Assembly: GCA_964406035.1 (NCBI GenBank) | Contig: CAYOQB010000006.1 | Location: 1-64,000, forward strand | Direction: 5' to 3' | DNA length: 64,000 bases | Origin: JAIEPW01 sp964406035 | GTDB taxonomy: Bacteria > Acidobacteriota > Terriglobia > Bryobacterales > Bryobacteraceae | Part shown: positions 50,778-62,254 of the stretch, piece after piece | Numbering within the stretch: the first letter of the stretch is position 1 | Layout: each line of letters opens with the position of its first letter | Notes under the pieces: model-generated | Seen by the model: only the letters and a program-made list of their open reading frames with translations | Told to the model about the DNA's origin: nothing | The model's database searches: none | Made by a program: the position numbers and the translations under genes

Positions 50778-51971
50778 TCAATCTATCACAGCGCGGCCGC
50801 GGGCCCGGTCATGAATCGTGATGACAGAGAGAGCGGCGAAGAGGCACAGGGAAGGCGCGGCGGGGAGCAGGTAACGGGCATCGCCGTAGAACACAATCGC
50901 GCTGGAGAGGACGCCCGCTACCGGAGCGTAGAACAGCAGGTAGTCGCGCCAGCGGGCGAGTGAAAGAAAGAGGCCCGCGGCGGCCAGAGCGAGAAAAACG
51001 AAGTACAGGACGTGGATCAGCGCGGCGCCGGGAATCGGGAACGCGCCGGGGGAACTGGCGATGGAAAGCGGCAGGAACAGCCGTCGCACCTTGCGGACCG
51101 CGAGCCGGGCGAAGGCGTCCGGATGAGCACGGATCCAGGCGGCGGCCTGGCGCAGGTAGACATCCTGCTCGGCGGTTTCCGAGAGGTCCCACAGCCGGAG
51201 CGGGAAATCTTCGGCGTGGCCTCCGAAGGCGTCCGGGTTGTTGGCTCCGTACAGCGTATATCCGGCGTTGGTGGAGATCGGAACGAATCGTTCGAACACC
51301 AGGGCGTTGCGGATGGTCCAGGGGGTCAGGGTGGCGGCGAGCGCCAGGGCAGCGAGGGCCGCGGCGCGCGCGCGACGGCGGGTCAGGCCCAGGAAGAACC
51401 ACAAGGCGAGGAAGGGAAGCTGGAAGAGGATCGCCGGCTTGGTGAGCGCGCACAGTCCGAGCAGAACGCCGAAGAGGATCGCCTCGCGGTCGCGGCCGGA
51501 GTCGCGGAGGCGGACGGCGATCCACAGCAGCAATCCGAAGAGCGCGAAGAACAGCGCTTCGGCGATGAGCCACGCGCCGAAGTAGATCAGGTAGGGATAG
51601 AGAGCGAGCCCGAGGGCGGCGATCCAGGCCACGCGGTCGCCGGAGATGCGCCGCGCGGCGAGGTATACGGCGACCGGCAGCAGCGATCCCAGCAGGGCTT
51701 GCAGCAGGCGGGGGATCAGCAGGGAATGGCCGAACAGGCCGTGGACGGCGGCCAGGAACAGGGGGTAGAGGGGCGGCCAGAAGGCGCTGGCGCGGCCGTT
51801 GATCTCGACGTAGCCGCGACCCTCGAGGATGTAGCGCGCCATGCGGTCGTAGCCGGCGGCGTCGCCGAGAAGGGGATTGGCGGCGAGCAGCGGGTCCAGG
51901 GTGGGCGCGAGCAGCGTCCACCCGGTTCTGAAACTGAGGGCGATGGCGAACAGCAGGGCTGTGCGGCTCAA
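50778..51971 (-). CDS. GT39/ArnT-like membrane glycosyltransferase
   Basis: 397 residues with about ten hydrophobic segments. The first periplasmic loop carries the acidic D-E/D-like pair in LGDAAGYDRMARYILEGRGYVE and ASAFWPPLYPLFLAAV, as in GT-C enzymes of the PMT/ArnT family, which transfer sugars from polyprenyl-phosphate donors. ARYLLPAAPSLCLFAALS near the C-terminus is also typical. Substrate unknown. The stop is ten bases upstream of the MFS gene start, so it may be co-transcribed. Confidence 0.75.
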   Translation of the reverse strand: MSRTALLFAIALSFRTGWTLLAPTLDPLLAANPLLGDAAGYDRMARYILEGRGYVEINGRASAFWPPLYPLFLAAVHGLFGHSLLIPRLLQALLGSLLPVAVYLAARRISGDRVAWIAALGLALYPYLIYFGAWLIAEALFFALFGLLLWIAVRLRDSGRDREAILFGVLLGLCALTKPAILFQLPFLALWFFLGLTRRRARAAALAALALAATLTPWTIRNALVFERFVPISTNAGYTLYGANNPDAFGGHAEDFPLRLWDLSETAEQDVYLRQAAAWIRAHPDAFARLAVRKVRRLFLPLSIASSPGAFPIPGAALIHVLYFVFLALAAAGLFLSLARWRDYLLFYAPVAGVLSSAIVFYGDARYLLPAAPSLCLFAALSVITIHDRARGRAVID

Positions 51972-51987
51972 ACCACTCAGGCTAGCA

Positions 51988-54610
<2,623 letters not shown>

Positions 54611-54636
<26 letters not shown>

Positions 54637-54952
54637 TTGCTCGCGCCTGTTTCAGAATGTCGGCCAAGCGGGACGCTTCGGCTTCCGCCACGCGCCTTCC
54701 CAGCCGGGTCAACCGGTAATAACGCCGCCGTTCGTCATCGTCGGCCGGGCGCCTGGTGATCTCCTCGATCAAGCCCTGCTCCAGCAGCTTCTTGATCGAC
54801 CCGTAAAGCGTGCCGGGACCCAACCGCAGCTTGCCGTCCGTTCGCGAAGCGACGTCCTGCATGATGGCGTACCCATGCCGGTCGCCCTCGGCGAGCGCGA
54901 TCAGAATGTGGAACACCGGCGCGGGCAGCGGAAGCAAGCTCTCGATATCCAT
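54611..54952 (-). CDS. PadR-family transcriptional repressor
   Basis: 113 residues from the ATG at 54952 (MDIESLLPLPAPVFHIL); a longer frame upstream to 55054 overlaps the likely promoter. The winged helix is LIALAEGDRHGYAIMQDVASRTDGKLRLGPGTLYGSIKKLLEQGLIEEI, the PadR signature, followed by a dimer helix with RYYRLTRLGRRVAEAEASRLADIL. It overlaps the ADOP permease by 26 bases and probably represses this unit in response to a small ligand. A palindromic AT-rich site lies ten bases upstream of the start. Confidence 0.9.
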
Positions 54953-54961
54953 CCCGTTCAC

Positions 54962-54983
54962 TATATCAGGATTCGATATATCG
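54962..54983. promoter_or_regulatory. Probable PadR operator
   Basis: TATATC (54962-54967) and GATATA (54975-54980) form an inverted repeat with a seven-base spacer, and CGATATATCG (54974-54983) is a perfect palindrome. The AT-rich composition stands out in GC-rich DNA. It lies ten bases before the PadR start and fits the TATATC-type sites bound by PadR proteins, suggesting autoregulation. Confidence 0.5.
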
Positions 54984-55110
54984 AGGTCCCGATACAAACA
55001 TATACGCGCCGGTCCGCGTTTTGTTCCCTGCAAAATGAGGAAATCTCGCGCCACTCCCCTCGCGCCACTCCCATGGGCGTGCGCCCGACCGGGGCCGCTA
55101 GACTGGAACC

Positions 55111-55491
55111 ATGATGCAGGATCGCGTGGTGAATCTGGACCGGGCGTTCGCGTCCTTTTCCGAGCACTGGTCGCCGCGGCTGGCCGGCGAGTTCAACGGC
55201 ATGGTTGTGAAACTGGTGAAACTGCAGGGCGAATTCGTGTGGCACCGGCACGAGGACGCCGACGAGATGTTCCTGGTGACCCGCGGCGCGCTGCGGATCG
55301 GCTTCCGCGACCGGGAAGTAACGGTGCATCCGGGCGAGTTCTACATCATCCCCCGGGGGGTGGAGCACATCACCGCGGCCGGCGAGGAAACCCACGCCCT
55401 GATCCTGGAACCCGCCGGAACGCTGAATACGGGAAATGTGGAAAATGAGCGGTCCGTGCATTCCGAAGGCGTGATCGCGCAGTTAGAATAA
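55111..55491 (+). CDS. Small cupin-domain protein
   Basis: 126 residues, one cupin barrel. The metal-binding motif 1 is WHRHEDADEMFLVTRG (His45, His47, Glu52), and motif 2 is PGEFYIIPRGVEH (His86). This is a complete 2-His/Glu/His set, so a metal such as Mn, Fe or Ni is likely bound. Stand-alone cupins of this size include sugar-phosphate isomerase-like and ligand-binding proteins, so function is open. The stop lies four bases before the yicC start, so it probably opens the housekeeping operon. Confidence 0.85.
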   Translation: MMQDRVVNLDRAFASFSEHWSPRLAGEFNGMVVKLVKLQGEFVWHRHEDADEMFLVTRGALRIGFRDREVTVHPGEFYIIPRGVEHITAAGEETHALILEPAGTLNTGNVENERSVHSEGVIAQLE

Positions 55492-55495
55492 GCAG

Positions 55496-56398
55496 ATGCC
55501 CTTGCCCGTTCGAAGCATGACCGGCTTTGCGCGCGTACGCAGGCCCGCCGGCGCGGACGGAGAGCTGGTGGTGACGCTGAAAACGGTAAACCACCGCGGC
55601 CTGGATCTGCACTTTCACACACCCGCGGCGGTGGATCCGTTTGAGGCGGCGTTGCGCAACCAAATCAAGGCGCGGGTGGCCCGCGGGCATGTCGACATTC
55701 GGGTGACGGTTCCCAAGTCGGCGGCGGGCGGAGCGCTGACCTGGAATCGGGCCATGCTGGCGGCCTTCGTTGAGGCGTTTCAGGAAGCCAGCCGCGAGTT
55801 CGGCGTGGAAGGCAAACCCGACTTGAATGCGGCGTTCCGGATTCCCGGCATGATCGAGGACGCCGGGGACGCGGAAACAGACCCGGCGCTGGGAACGGCG
55901 TTGCAGGAGGCAGCCGAGGAGGCTCTGGCGGAGCTGAACCGCTTCCGGGAGCGGGAGGGCGGGGATATGGCCGCCGTCATTCGCGAGCATAACCGTGACG
56001 TTCAGAAAGCCGCGGCAGAGATCGAACGGCTGCGCGGCAACGTCCTCGAGAGCTTTCAGGCGCGCCTGACGGACCGGTTGAAGGAACTGCTGGGATCCTC
56101 CGGCATGGACCCGCAGCGCCTGGTGCAGGAAGCGGCGATGCTCGCCGACCGCAGCGATATCGGCGAGGAGACCGCGCGGTTGAAGATCCATTCGGCGCAA
56201 TTGGATCAGCTCATCGAAGCCGGCGGGGAGGTAGGCAAGAAGCTCGATTTCCTGCTACAAGAGATGAACCGGGAGACGAACACCATTTTGTCCAAAACCA
56301 ACGGCGTGGGTGAGGGCGGGCTGCGGATTACCGAGCTCGCGCTGGGCGCCAAGGCGGCCATCGAGAAGATCCGGGAGCAGGCCCTGAACCTGGAATAA
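55496..56398 (+). CDS. yicC: YicC-family endoribonuclease
   Basis: 300 residues. The N-terminal RSMTGFARVRRP is the family start motif (usually MIRSMTGFA), followed by VNHRGLDLHFHTP and a long helical centre. The C-terminal DUF1732 region has EETARLKIHSAQLDQLIEAGGEVGKKLDFLLQEMNRETNTILSK. YicC has been shown to be a Mg/Mn-dependent endoribonuclease in Escherichia coli. It sits directly upstream of gmk, the usual partner. The start at 55496 lacks a strong ribosome site, fitting coupled translation after the cupin gene. Confidence 0.95.
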   Translation: MPLPVRSMTGFARVRRPAGADGELVVTLKTVNHRGLDLHFHTPAAVDPFEAALRNQIKARVARGHVDIRVTVPKSAAGGALTWNRAMLAAFVEAFQEASREFGVEGKPDLNAAFRIPGMIEDAGDAETDPALGTALQEAAEEALAELNRFREREGGDMAAVIREHNRDVQKAAAEIERLRGNVLESFQARLTDRLKELLGSSGMDPQRLVQEAAMLADRSDIGEETARLKIHSAQLDQLIEAGGEVGKKLDFLLQEMNRETNTILSKTNGVGEGGLRITELALGAKAAIEKIREQALNLE

Positions 56399-56405
56399 CA
56401 CCCGC

Positions 56406-57035
56406 ATGGTCTTTATTATCAGCGCGCCGTCCGGCTCCGGGAAATCGACCCTGGTGGGCGAGCTCATGCAAAAAGTCCCGGGCCTGCGCTTTTCGGTCTC
56501 CTACAGCACGCGCCCGCCGCGGGACGGGGAAAGAAACGGCGAACAGTACCACTTTGTCAGCCGGGAAACCTTCGAACGGATGATCGCCAACGAGGAGTTT
56601 CTCGAATGGGCTGATGTATTTGGCCACTACTACGGGACTCATGTGGGGGAGCTGTCCAAGGCTCGCGAGGGCGGCTATGACCTGGTACTCGACATCGACG
56701 TTCAGGGTGCGCGACAATTGAGGGAGAAGATCCCGGACGCGGTTTCTATCTTTATTTTGGCTCCGTCCAGAGCGGAGTTGGAGCAGAGATTGCGAGCGCG
56801 TTCTCAGGATTCCGAAGCGGTGATTCAGAGGCGGTTGCGGGATGCAGCCGAGGAAATCCGCAACTATCCGCACTACGATTATGTCCTGGTGAATGACCAG
56901 GTGGAGAAGTCGGCACAGCGGCTGATTTCCATCGTGACGGCGGAACGCGCGCGGCGCAACCGGATGGAAGCGCAGGTGCGTCCGATATTGGACAGCTTCG
57001 AGAAGCACGAAAAAGAGGTTCATCAGAATGGCTGA
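56406..57035 (+). CDS. gmk: Guanylate kinase
   Basis: 209 residues. The P-loop SAPSGSGKST (6-15) opens the protein. The GMP-binding segment is FSVSYSTRPPRDGERNGEQYHFVS, followed by YYGTHVGEL, LVLDIDVQGARQL and the lid ERLRARSQDSEAVIQRRL. It phosphorylates GMP to GDP. The gene overlaps rpoZ by eight bases, the arrangement seen in many bacteria. Confidence 0.97.
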   Translation: MVFIISAPSGSGKSTLVGELMQKVPGLRFSVSYSTRPPRDGERNGEQYHFVSRETFERMIANEEFLEWADVFGHYYGTHVGELSKAREGGYDLVLDIDVQGARQLREKIPDAVSIFILAPSRAELEQRLRARSQDSEAVIQRRLRDAAEEIRNYPHYDYVLVNDQVEKSAQRLISIVTAERARRNRMEAQVRPILDSFEKHEKEVHQNG

Positions 57036-57270
57036 GAAACTGGCACGGCAGGCGGCGGCGTTCGCGATTCCGGACGACCCCGAGACCAGCGCCTATCGCT
57101 TCATCATCGTGGCGGCCAAGCGCGCCCGCCAACTGCAGAACGGCGCTCGTCCGTTTCTTCCCACCGCTTCCAAGAAGCCGACGGTAACCGCCATGGAAGA
57201 GGTTCGCCGCGGTCTGGTGAAGTACGACGATCCGCTGCGCATGACCGAGGCGATCGAGCAGGAAGCGTAA
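57028..57270 (+). CDS. rpoZ: RNA polymerase omega subunit
   Basis: 80 residues. The conserved helix SAYRFIIVAAKRARQLQNG, where the family usually has YxLVxxAAKRARQL, is present, followed by PTVTAMEEVRRGLVKYD. Omega assists folding of the beta-prime subunit. The ATG lies eight bases inside the gmk stop, and coaBC starts five bases after. Confidence 0.93.
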   Translation: MAEKLARQAAAFAIPDDPETSAYRFIIVAAKRARQLQNGARPFLPTASKKPTVTAMEEVRRGLVKYDDPLRMTEAIEQEA

Positions 57271-57274
57271 CGCC

Positions 57275-58489
57275 ATGAACGTGATCCTGGGCGTCGGCGG
57301 GGGGATCGCAGTTTATAAGTCCGCCGAAACCGCGCGAGCGCTGATGCAGCGCGACTGCGCGGTGCAGGTGGTGATGACGCGGGCAGCCCGCAAGTTCGTC
57401 GCTCCGCTCACCTTCGCAGCCCTCACCGGGCGCAAAGTGATCACCGATCTCTTCTCCTCCGCCAGCGCCGAAGACACGCTGGCCAGTTCCGTGGAGCATA
57501 TCCGCGTGGCGCAGGAGAACGAATTGCTGCTGATCGCTCCCGCAACGGCGGATCTGCTGGCCAAACTCGCGCACGGGCACGCGGACGATTTCCTCACCAC
57601 CACTTACCTCGCGTTCACGGGTCCGGTGCTGATCGCACCCGCGATGAACACCAACATGTGGAATCACCCAGCGACGCGGGCCAATTTGCAAACGCTGCGC
57701 GAGCGCGGCCACGTGATCATTGAGCCGGGGGAAGGGCTGCTAGCCTGCGGCACTTTCGGCCCGGGACGGATGGCCGAGCCCGAGCGCATTGCCGACGCGG
57801 TGGCGATGTATCGCAATCCGCTGCGCGACCTGGACGGCGAGGTGATCGTGATCACCGCCGGCCCCACGCAGGAGCCGCTCGATCCGGTTCGCTACATCAC
57901 CAACCGCTCCAGCGGGAAGATGGGATTCGCGCTGGCGGAAGCAGCCGCCTCACGAGGCGCGAAGGTGGTGCTGGTTTCCGGACCCGTGCAGCTTCCCGAT
58001 CCCTTCGGCGTCCGCACGATTCGCGTCCGAACCGCGCAGGAGATGCGCGAAGCCGTGCTCTCCAACCTGGAGGAGGCGAGCATCATCATCAAGTCCGCCG
58101 CCGTGGCCGACTATCATCTGAGCTCGGTTCCGACCCAGAAGGTGAAGAAGACTCCTGCGCGCCTGTCGCTGGACCTCGACCCCACGCCGGACATCCTGGC
58201 CGAGCTGGGCCAAAAGAAAGGCGATCGCCTGCTGGTGGGCTTCGCCGCCGAGACCGAAAATCTGGTGGAGGAGGGGCGGCGCAAGCTGACCGGCAAGAAT
58301 TGCGACATGCTGGTGGCGAACCTGGTCTCGCAGGAAGGCATCGGCTTTGAAAGCGATCACAACGAGGTGGTGCTGATCCTGCGCACGGGGGAAACGATCA
58401 AGGTCCCGCGCGCCTCGAAGCGCGAGATCGCGGACCGCATTTTCGATCAGATCCTGAAGCTCCGCCTGGCGCGGCATGCCGCCCGATGA
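57275..58489 (+). CDS. coaBC: Bifunctional phosphopantothenoylcysteine decarboxylase/synthetase
   Basis: 404 residues. The N-terminal flavoprotein (CoaC) half has GVGGGIAVYKSAE, the catalytic His in SVEHIRVAQ, PAMNTNMW and the lid cysteine in LLACGTFGPGRM. The C-terminal CoaB half begins with VIVITAGPTQEPLDPVRYITNRSSGKMG and has the KKTP loop for CTP-dependent ligation of cysteine. It makes 4'-phosphopantetheine for coenzyme A. Its stop overlaps the UDG start by four bases. Confidence 0.97.
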   Translation: MNVILGVGGGIAVYKSAETARALMQRDCAVQVVMTRAARKFVAPLTFAALTGRKVITDLFSSASAEDTLASSVEHIRVAQENELLLIAPATADLLAKLAHGHADDFLTTTYLAFTGPVLIAPAMNTNMWNHPATRANLQTLRERGHVIIEPGEGLLACGTFGPGRMAEPERIADAVAMYRNPLRDLDGEVIVITAGPTQEPLDPVRYITNRSSGKMGFALAEAAASRGAKVVLVSGPVQLPDPFGVRTIRVRTAQEMREAVLSNLEEASIIIKSAAVADYHLSSVPTQKVKKTPARLSLDLDPTPDILAELGQKKGDRLLVGFAAETENLVEEGRRKLTGKNCDMLVANLVSQEGIGFESDHNEVVLILRTGETIKVPRASKREIADRIFDQILKLRLARHAAR

Positions 58490-59208
58490 ATCGCGACCAG
58501 CTTCAGGAGCGGCTTGCCTACCTGCGCGATCTCGGTATCAAGGACCTGTACGTCAGTCCGCGTGCCCCTGCTCCCGCGATGGAAACTCCGGCGGTCGCGC
58601 GCAACGCCGCGCCTCTGCCGTCCATCGTTCCCGATGGCGATACGCTGCCGCGCATCCTGGAAGATATCGGCGACTGCAAGCGGTGCCGGCTGTGCCTGGA
58701 GCGGAACAAGATCGTGTTCGGCTCCGGCGATCCGGAAGCCAAGCTGGTGTTCGTGGGCGAAGGACCGGGTGCGGATGAAGACGAACAGGGCGTCCCGTTT
58801 GTTGGTCGTGCCGGGCAGTTGCTAACGCAGATGATTGAAGGCACGGCCAAGAAAGAAGGCATTCCGCTGCAGCGCGCGAACGTCTACATCTGCAACGTGG
58901 TGAAGTGCCGCCCGCCGGGCAATCGCACGCCCGAACCGGACGAGATGGCCACCTGCGGCGAGTTTCTGTTCCGGCAGTTGATGACGATCCGGCCGAAGGC
59001 GATCTGCGCGCTTGGCGGCACCGCCGCCAAGGCGTTGCTCGGCGCCAAGGAAGGCGTCACCAAGCTGCGCGGGAACTGGCACAAGTGGCGGGACATCCCG
59101 GTGATGGTCACGTATCACCCCAGCTACCTGTTGCGGCCCTACAATCAGAACGCCAAGCGCGAGGCCTGGGAAGATCTGAAGAAGGTCCTCCACTTCGTCT
59201 ATGACTGA
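58486..59208 (+). CDS. Family 4 uracil-DNA glycosylase (iron-sulfur)
   Basis: 240 residues. Motif 1 is GEGPGADEDEQGVPFVGRAG and motif 2 is HPSYLLR. The four iron-sulfur ligands appear as Cys64 and Cys67 in CKRC, Cys141 in VVKCRPPGNRTP and Cys157 in ATCGEF. A 60-residue N-terminal extension with APAPAMETP is less conserved. It removes uracil from DNA. It overlaps coaBC by four and tmk by eight bases. Confidence 0.95.
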   Translation: MNRDQLQERLAYLRDLGIKDLYVSPRAPAPAMETPAVARNAAPLPSIVPDGDTLPRILEDIGDCKRCRLCLERNKIVFGSGDPEAKLVFVGEGPGADEDEQGVPFVGRAGQLLTQMIEGTAKKEGIPLQRANVYICNVVKCRPPGNRTPEPDEMATCGEFLFRQLMTIRPKAICALGGTAAKALLGAKEGVTKLRGNWHKWRDIPVMVTYHPSYLLRPYNQNAKREAWEDLKKVLHFVYD

Positions 59209-59857
59209 GCGGGGCCTGTTCATCACGCTGGAAGGCGGCGACGGCTCCGGCAAGTCGACGCAGTTTCGCAAACTGCTGGAACGGCTGGAGGCGGCCGGAC
59301 AGGATGTGCTGGCCAATGTCGAGCCTGGAGGAACGCCGATCGGACAGCAGATCCGCCGCATCTTCCTCGACCCCGCCAATCACGAAATCAGTCCGGTAAC
59401 CGAACTTCTCCTGGTGTTCGCCGCGCGCGCGCAGAACGTCGATGAAAGGATCCTGCCTGCGCTGCGGCAGGGCCGCATGGTGGTTTCCGACCGCTTCACC
59501 GATTCCACGCTGGCTTATCAGGGGGCGGCCTGCGGCCTGGGCGCCGACACCGTGCTGGAGGTGGACCGCATCGCCTGCCGCGGCCTGGTGCCGGACCTGA
59601 CGCTGTATTTCGATATCGATGTCGAGACCGGACTTGCCCGCGCGCGTCAAAGAAACCAGCGCGGCGACGGCGCGGAAGCGCGTATCGACAACCGCGACAT
59701 CGCGTTTCACAAAAGGGCGCGAGCCGAATATCTCCGGATCGCCACCGATGAGCCGAACCGCTTCCACGTGATCGATGCATCGCGCGGCATCGAGGAAGTG
59801 GCTGAAGAAGTCTGGAGCGCTGTTCAGTCTTTGATCGAAAGGAAAATCAAAACATGA
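59201..59857 (+). CDS. tmk: Thymidylate kinase
   Basis: 218 residues. The P-loop EGGDGSGKS (11-19) and VVSDRFTDSTLAYQGAA (DRx motif with Asp-Arg-Phe) are intact. LTLYFDIDVETGLARARQRNQRGD marks the LID region, with basic residues typical of the type II enzyme. It phosphorylates dTMP to dTDP. It overlaps the UDG gene by eight bases and the next gene by four. Confidence 0.95.
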   Translation: MTERGLFITLEGGDGSGKSTQFRKLLERLEAAGQDVLANVEPGGTPIGQQIRRIFLDPANHEISPVTELLLVFAARAQNVDERILPALRQGRMVVSDRFTDSTLAYQGAACGLGADTVLEVDRIACRGLVPDLTLYFDIDVETGLARARQRNQRGDGAEARIDNRDIAFHKRARAEYLRIATDEPNRFHVIDASRGIEEVAEEVWSAVQSLIERKIKT

Positions 59858-60288
59858 AATTCTGCCTGTTGCTGTTGACCTCCGCCGCTCTGCTGTCGGC
59901 CGGCGAAAAGAAATTCCTGCACTGCTTCGCGTTCACCACCGTGGACACGGCCACCGAAGCCGATTGGGCTGCGTTCGCCAAGGCGACCGACGAATTGCCC
60001 GGCAAGGTGAAGGGCCTGGAGAAGGTGTGGCACGGCAAGCTGCGCAATCCGCTAAACCAGGTTCAGCCCCGCGGCGTGGACGCCGAGTCGCGCAAGAAGC
60101 TGATGGCGGGCGAGGACACACCCGTGACCGCGCGGATGCTGCAGCGCAAGCACGGAGCGTGCATGCAGTTCGCCGACGAAGCTGCCTTCCAGGCTTACGG
60201 CGGATCGCCGGGGCACAAGGAGTGGGAGGCGGTGTACTCCAAGGTCCGGGTTCCCGGCACCACCACGTTCCAGATCCTGGGCCAGTAA
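59854..60288 (+). CDS. Exported Dabb-domain (stress-responsive alpha/beta barrel) protein
   Basis: 144 residues. The signal peptide MKFCLLLLTSAALLSAGEK precedes a Dabb-type fold: HCFAFTTVDTATEADWAAFAKATDELPGKVKGLEKVWHGK, then a later QFADEAAFQAYGGSPGHKEWEAVYSKVRVPGTTTFQI. The Dabb domain forms dimeric ferredoxin-like barrels; known members are cytosolic, so secretion here is unusual but common in acidobacteria. It overlaps tmk by four bases. Confidence 0.75.
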   Translation: MKFCLLLLTSAALLSAGEKKFLHCFAFTTVDTATEADWAAFAKATDELPGKVKGLEKVWHGKLRNPLNQVQPRGVDAESRKKLMAGEDTPVTARMLQRKHGACMQFADEAAFQAYGGSPGHKEWEAVYSKVRVPGTTTFQILGQ

Positions 60289-60337
60289 CGGCTGAATAGC
60301 GCACGGCGCGGGCGATCCGGGTCACAATGAAGTAGGA

Positions 60338-62254
60338 ATGATCCAGCTCTCCGGCGCCGCCAAGCGCTTCGGCCACAAAATCCTCTTCGAAAACCTTGAC
60401 TGGCTGCTGACGCCCAAGGACCGCGTCGGCATTGTCGGCGGCAACGGGACCGGCAAGTCCACGCTGCTGAAGATCCTGAGCGGGGCGGAGCAACTGGACG
60501 CCGGAACCCTCACCTCCATGCGCGGGATCACCATGGGCTATCTCGCTCAGGATGGCCTGTCGCTGGAGGGACGCAGCGTTTTCGACGAATGCCTTTCGGT
60601 GTTCGACGACCTGAAAGCCATGGACCGCGAACGCGAGGACATCGGCCACCGTCTGGGTGACCTGGACCCCGCCGGCGAGGAATACCGCAAGCTGGCGGAT
60701 CGCCTGCACGATATCGACACGCATTTCCAGGCTCGCGACGGCTACTCGATCGAGGCCCAGGCGGGCGCGGTGCTCAACGGCCTCGGCTTCCGCAAGGAAG
60801 ACTGGGGACGCGACACCAGCGAGTTCTCGGGCGGCTGGCAGATGCGCATCGCGCTGGCGAAGCTTCTGCTGGAGAAGCCCAACCTGCTGCTGCTCGACGA
60901 GCCTACCAACCACCTGGACCTTGAGGCTCGCAACTGGCTGGAGGGCTATCTCTCCAACTACCCCAACGCTTTCGTCCTGATCTCCCACGACCGCTACTTC
61001 CTGGATGTCACCGTAAACCGCATCGTGGAGATCTGGAACAAGAAGGTCTGGTTTTATCCGGGAAACTACGAGAAGTACCTGGCGCAAAAGCAACAACGGC
61101 GCGAGCAGTTGGAGGCCGAATTCCGGAATCAGCAGGAGCACATCCAGCATCTGGAAGCGTTCATCGAACGGTTCCGCTACAAGGCGAGTAAGGCCAAGCA
61201 GGTGCAGAGCCGCCTCAAGGAGCTGGAGAAGATCGAGCGCATCGAGCTTCCCAACGAGGAAAAGACCATCCACTTCTCGTTCCCGCAGCCCAAGCCGAGC
61301 GGGCGGATCGTGGCCGAGTTCACCAAAGTAGCGAAGAGCTACGGCGCGAAGAAGGTTCTGGAGAACGTGAACTTTGTCATCGAGCGCGGGGACCGCATCG
61401 CGCTGGTGGGCGTGAACGGAGCCGGCAAATCCACTTTGATCAAGCTGCTGGCGGGCACGGAGCCGCTGACCTCGGGCGACTACCGCATCGGGCATAACGT
61501 GGAGCCCGATTACTTCGCGCAGGATCAGTACAAGGAGCTCGACACCGACGCCCGCCTGCTGGACGACATCCGGGAGATGGCGCCGCGGCGTTCGGAGACC
61601 GAGCTGCGCTCCCTGCTCGGCTGCTTCCTGTTCACGGAAGACGACGTGTACAAGCGGATCGGCGTGCTTTCGGGCGGCGAGCGGAACCGCTACGCGCTCG
61701 CCAGGCTGCTGTTGCAGCCCTCCAACTTCCTGCTGCTGGACGAACCGACGAATCACCTGGACATGCGAGCCAAGGACGTGCTGCTCGAATCGCTGGCCGA
61801 TTTCGGCGGCACGGTGGTGCTGGTGTCGCATGACCGCTACTTCATCGACAAGCTGGCGACCCGCGTATTCGAAGTTGAGGGCGGAACGGTGACCGCCTAC
61901 CCCGGCAACTATGAGGAGTATCTGCGGCGCAAAGCGGGCATCGCCGATCCGGTGATCGAGGAATACGCTCCCGCGATTCGCAACGGCGACGCCCCGGCGA
62001 TCCAGGAAGCCGCCCGGAAGCGCCTGAACCCGATCAAGCGGAAGCATCTGGAGGATCGCTGCGCGGAGATCGAGGAGGAAGTGTCGCGCGCGGAGGCGGA
62101 GATCGCCGCGTTCGAGCAGGACCTGGCATCCTTCCGCGGAGTGGAAGAAACGCAGCGGGTCTCACAATTGCTGAATGCGCGCCGCGCCCGCCTGGAGGAG
62201 CTGACGGTCGAATGGGAACAGAACGCTGCCGCGCTGGAAGACTCGTCAGCGTGA
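60338..62254 (+). CDS. ABC-F family ATPase, Uup/YbiT-like
   Basis: 638 residues, two ABC domains without membrane helices. Walker A: GGNGTGKST and GVNGAGKST. Signatures: FSGGWQMRIALAKLL and LSGGERNRYALARLL, each followed by LLLLDEPTNHLD-type Walker B. The linker between them (YLAQKQQRREQLEAEFRNQQEHIQHLEAFIERFRYKASKAKQVQSR) is the ABC-F arm that reaches the ribosome. The C-terminal coiled coil (about 550-635) recalls Uup. ABC-F proteins act on stalled ribosomes or assembly. Monocistronic. Confidence 0.93.
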   Translation: MIQLSGAAKRFGHKILFENLDWLLTPKDRVGIVGGNGTGKSTLLKILSGAEQLDAGTLTSMRGITMGYLAQDGLSLEGRSVFDECLSVFDDLKAMDREREDIGHRLGDLDPAGEEYRKLADRLHDIDTHFQARDGYSIEAQAGAVLNGLGFRKEDWGRDTSEFSGGWQMRIALAKLLLEKPNLLLLDEPTNHLDLEARNWLEGYLSNYPNAFVLISHDRYFLDVTVNRIVEIWNKKVWFYPGNYEKYLAQKQQRREQLEAEFRNQQEHIQHLEAFIERFRYKASKAKQVQSRLKELEKIERIELPNEEKTIHFSFPQPKPSGRIVAEFTKVAKSYGAKKVLENVNFVIERGDRIALVGVNGAGKSTLIKLLAGTEPLTSGDYRIGHNVEPDYFAQDQYKELDTDARLLDDIREMAPRRSETELRSLLGCFLFTEDDVYKRIGVLSGGERNRYALARLLLQPSNFLLLDEPTNHLDMRAKDVLLESLADFGGTVVLVSHDRYFIDKLATRVFEVEGGTVTAYPGNYEEYLRRKAGIADPVIEEYAPAIRNGDAPAIQEAARKRLNPIKRKHLEDRCAEIEEEVSRAEAEIAAFEQDLASFRGVEETQRVSQLLNARRARLEELTVEWEQNAAALEDSSA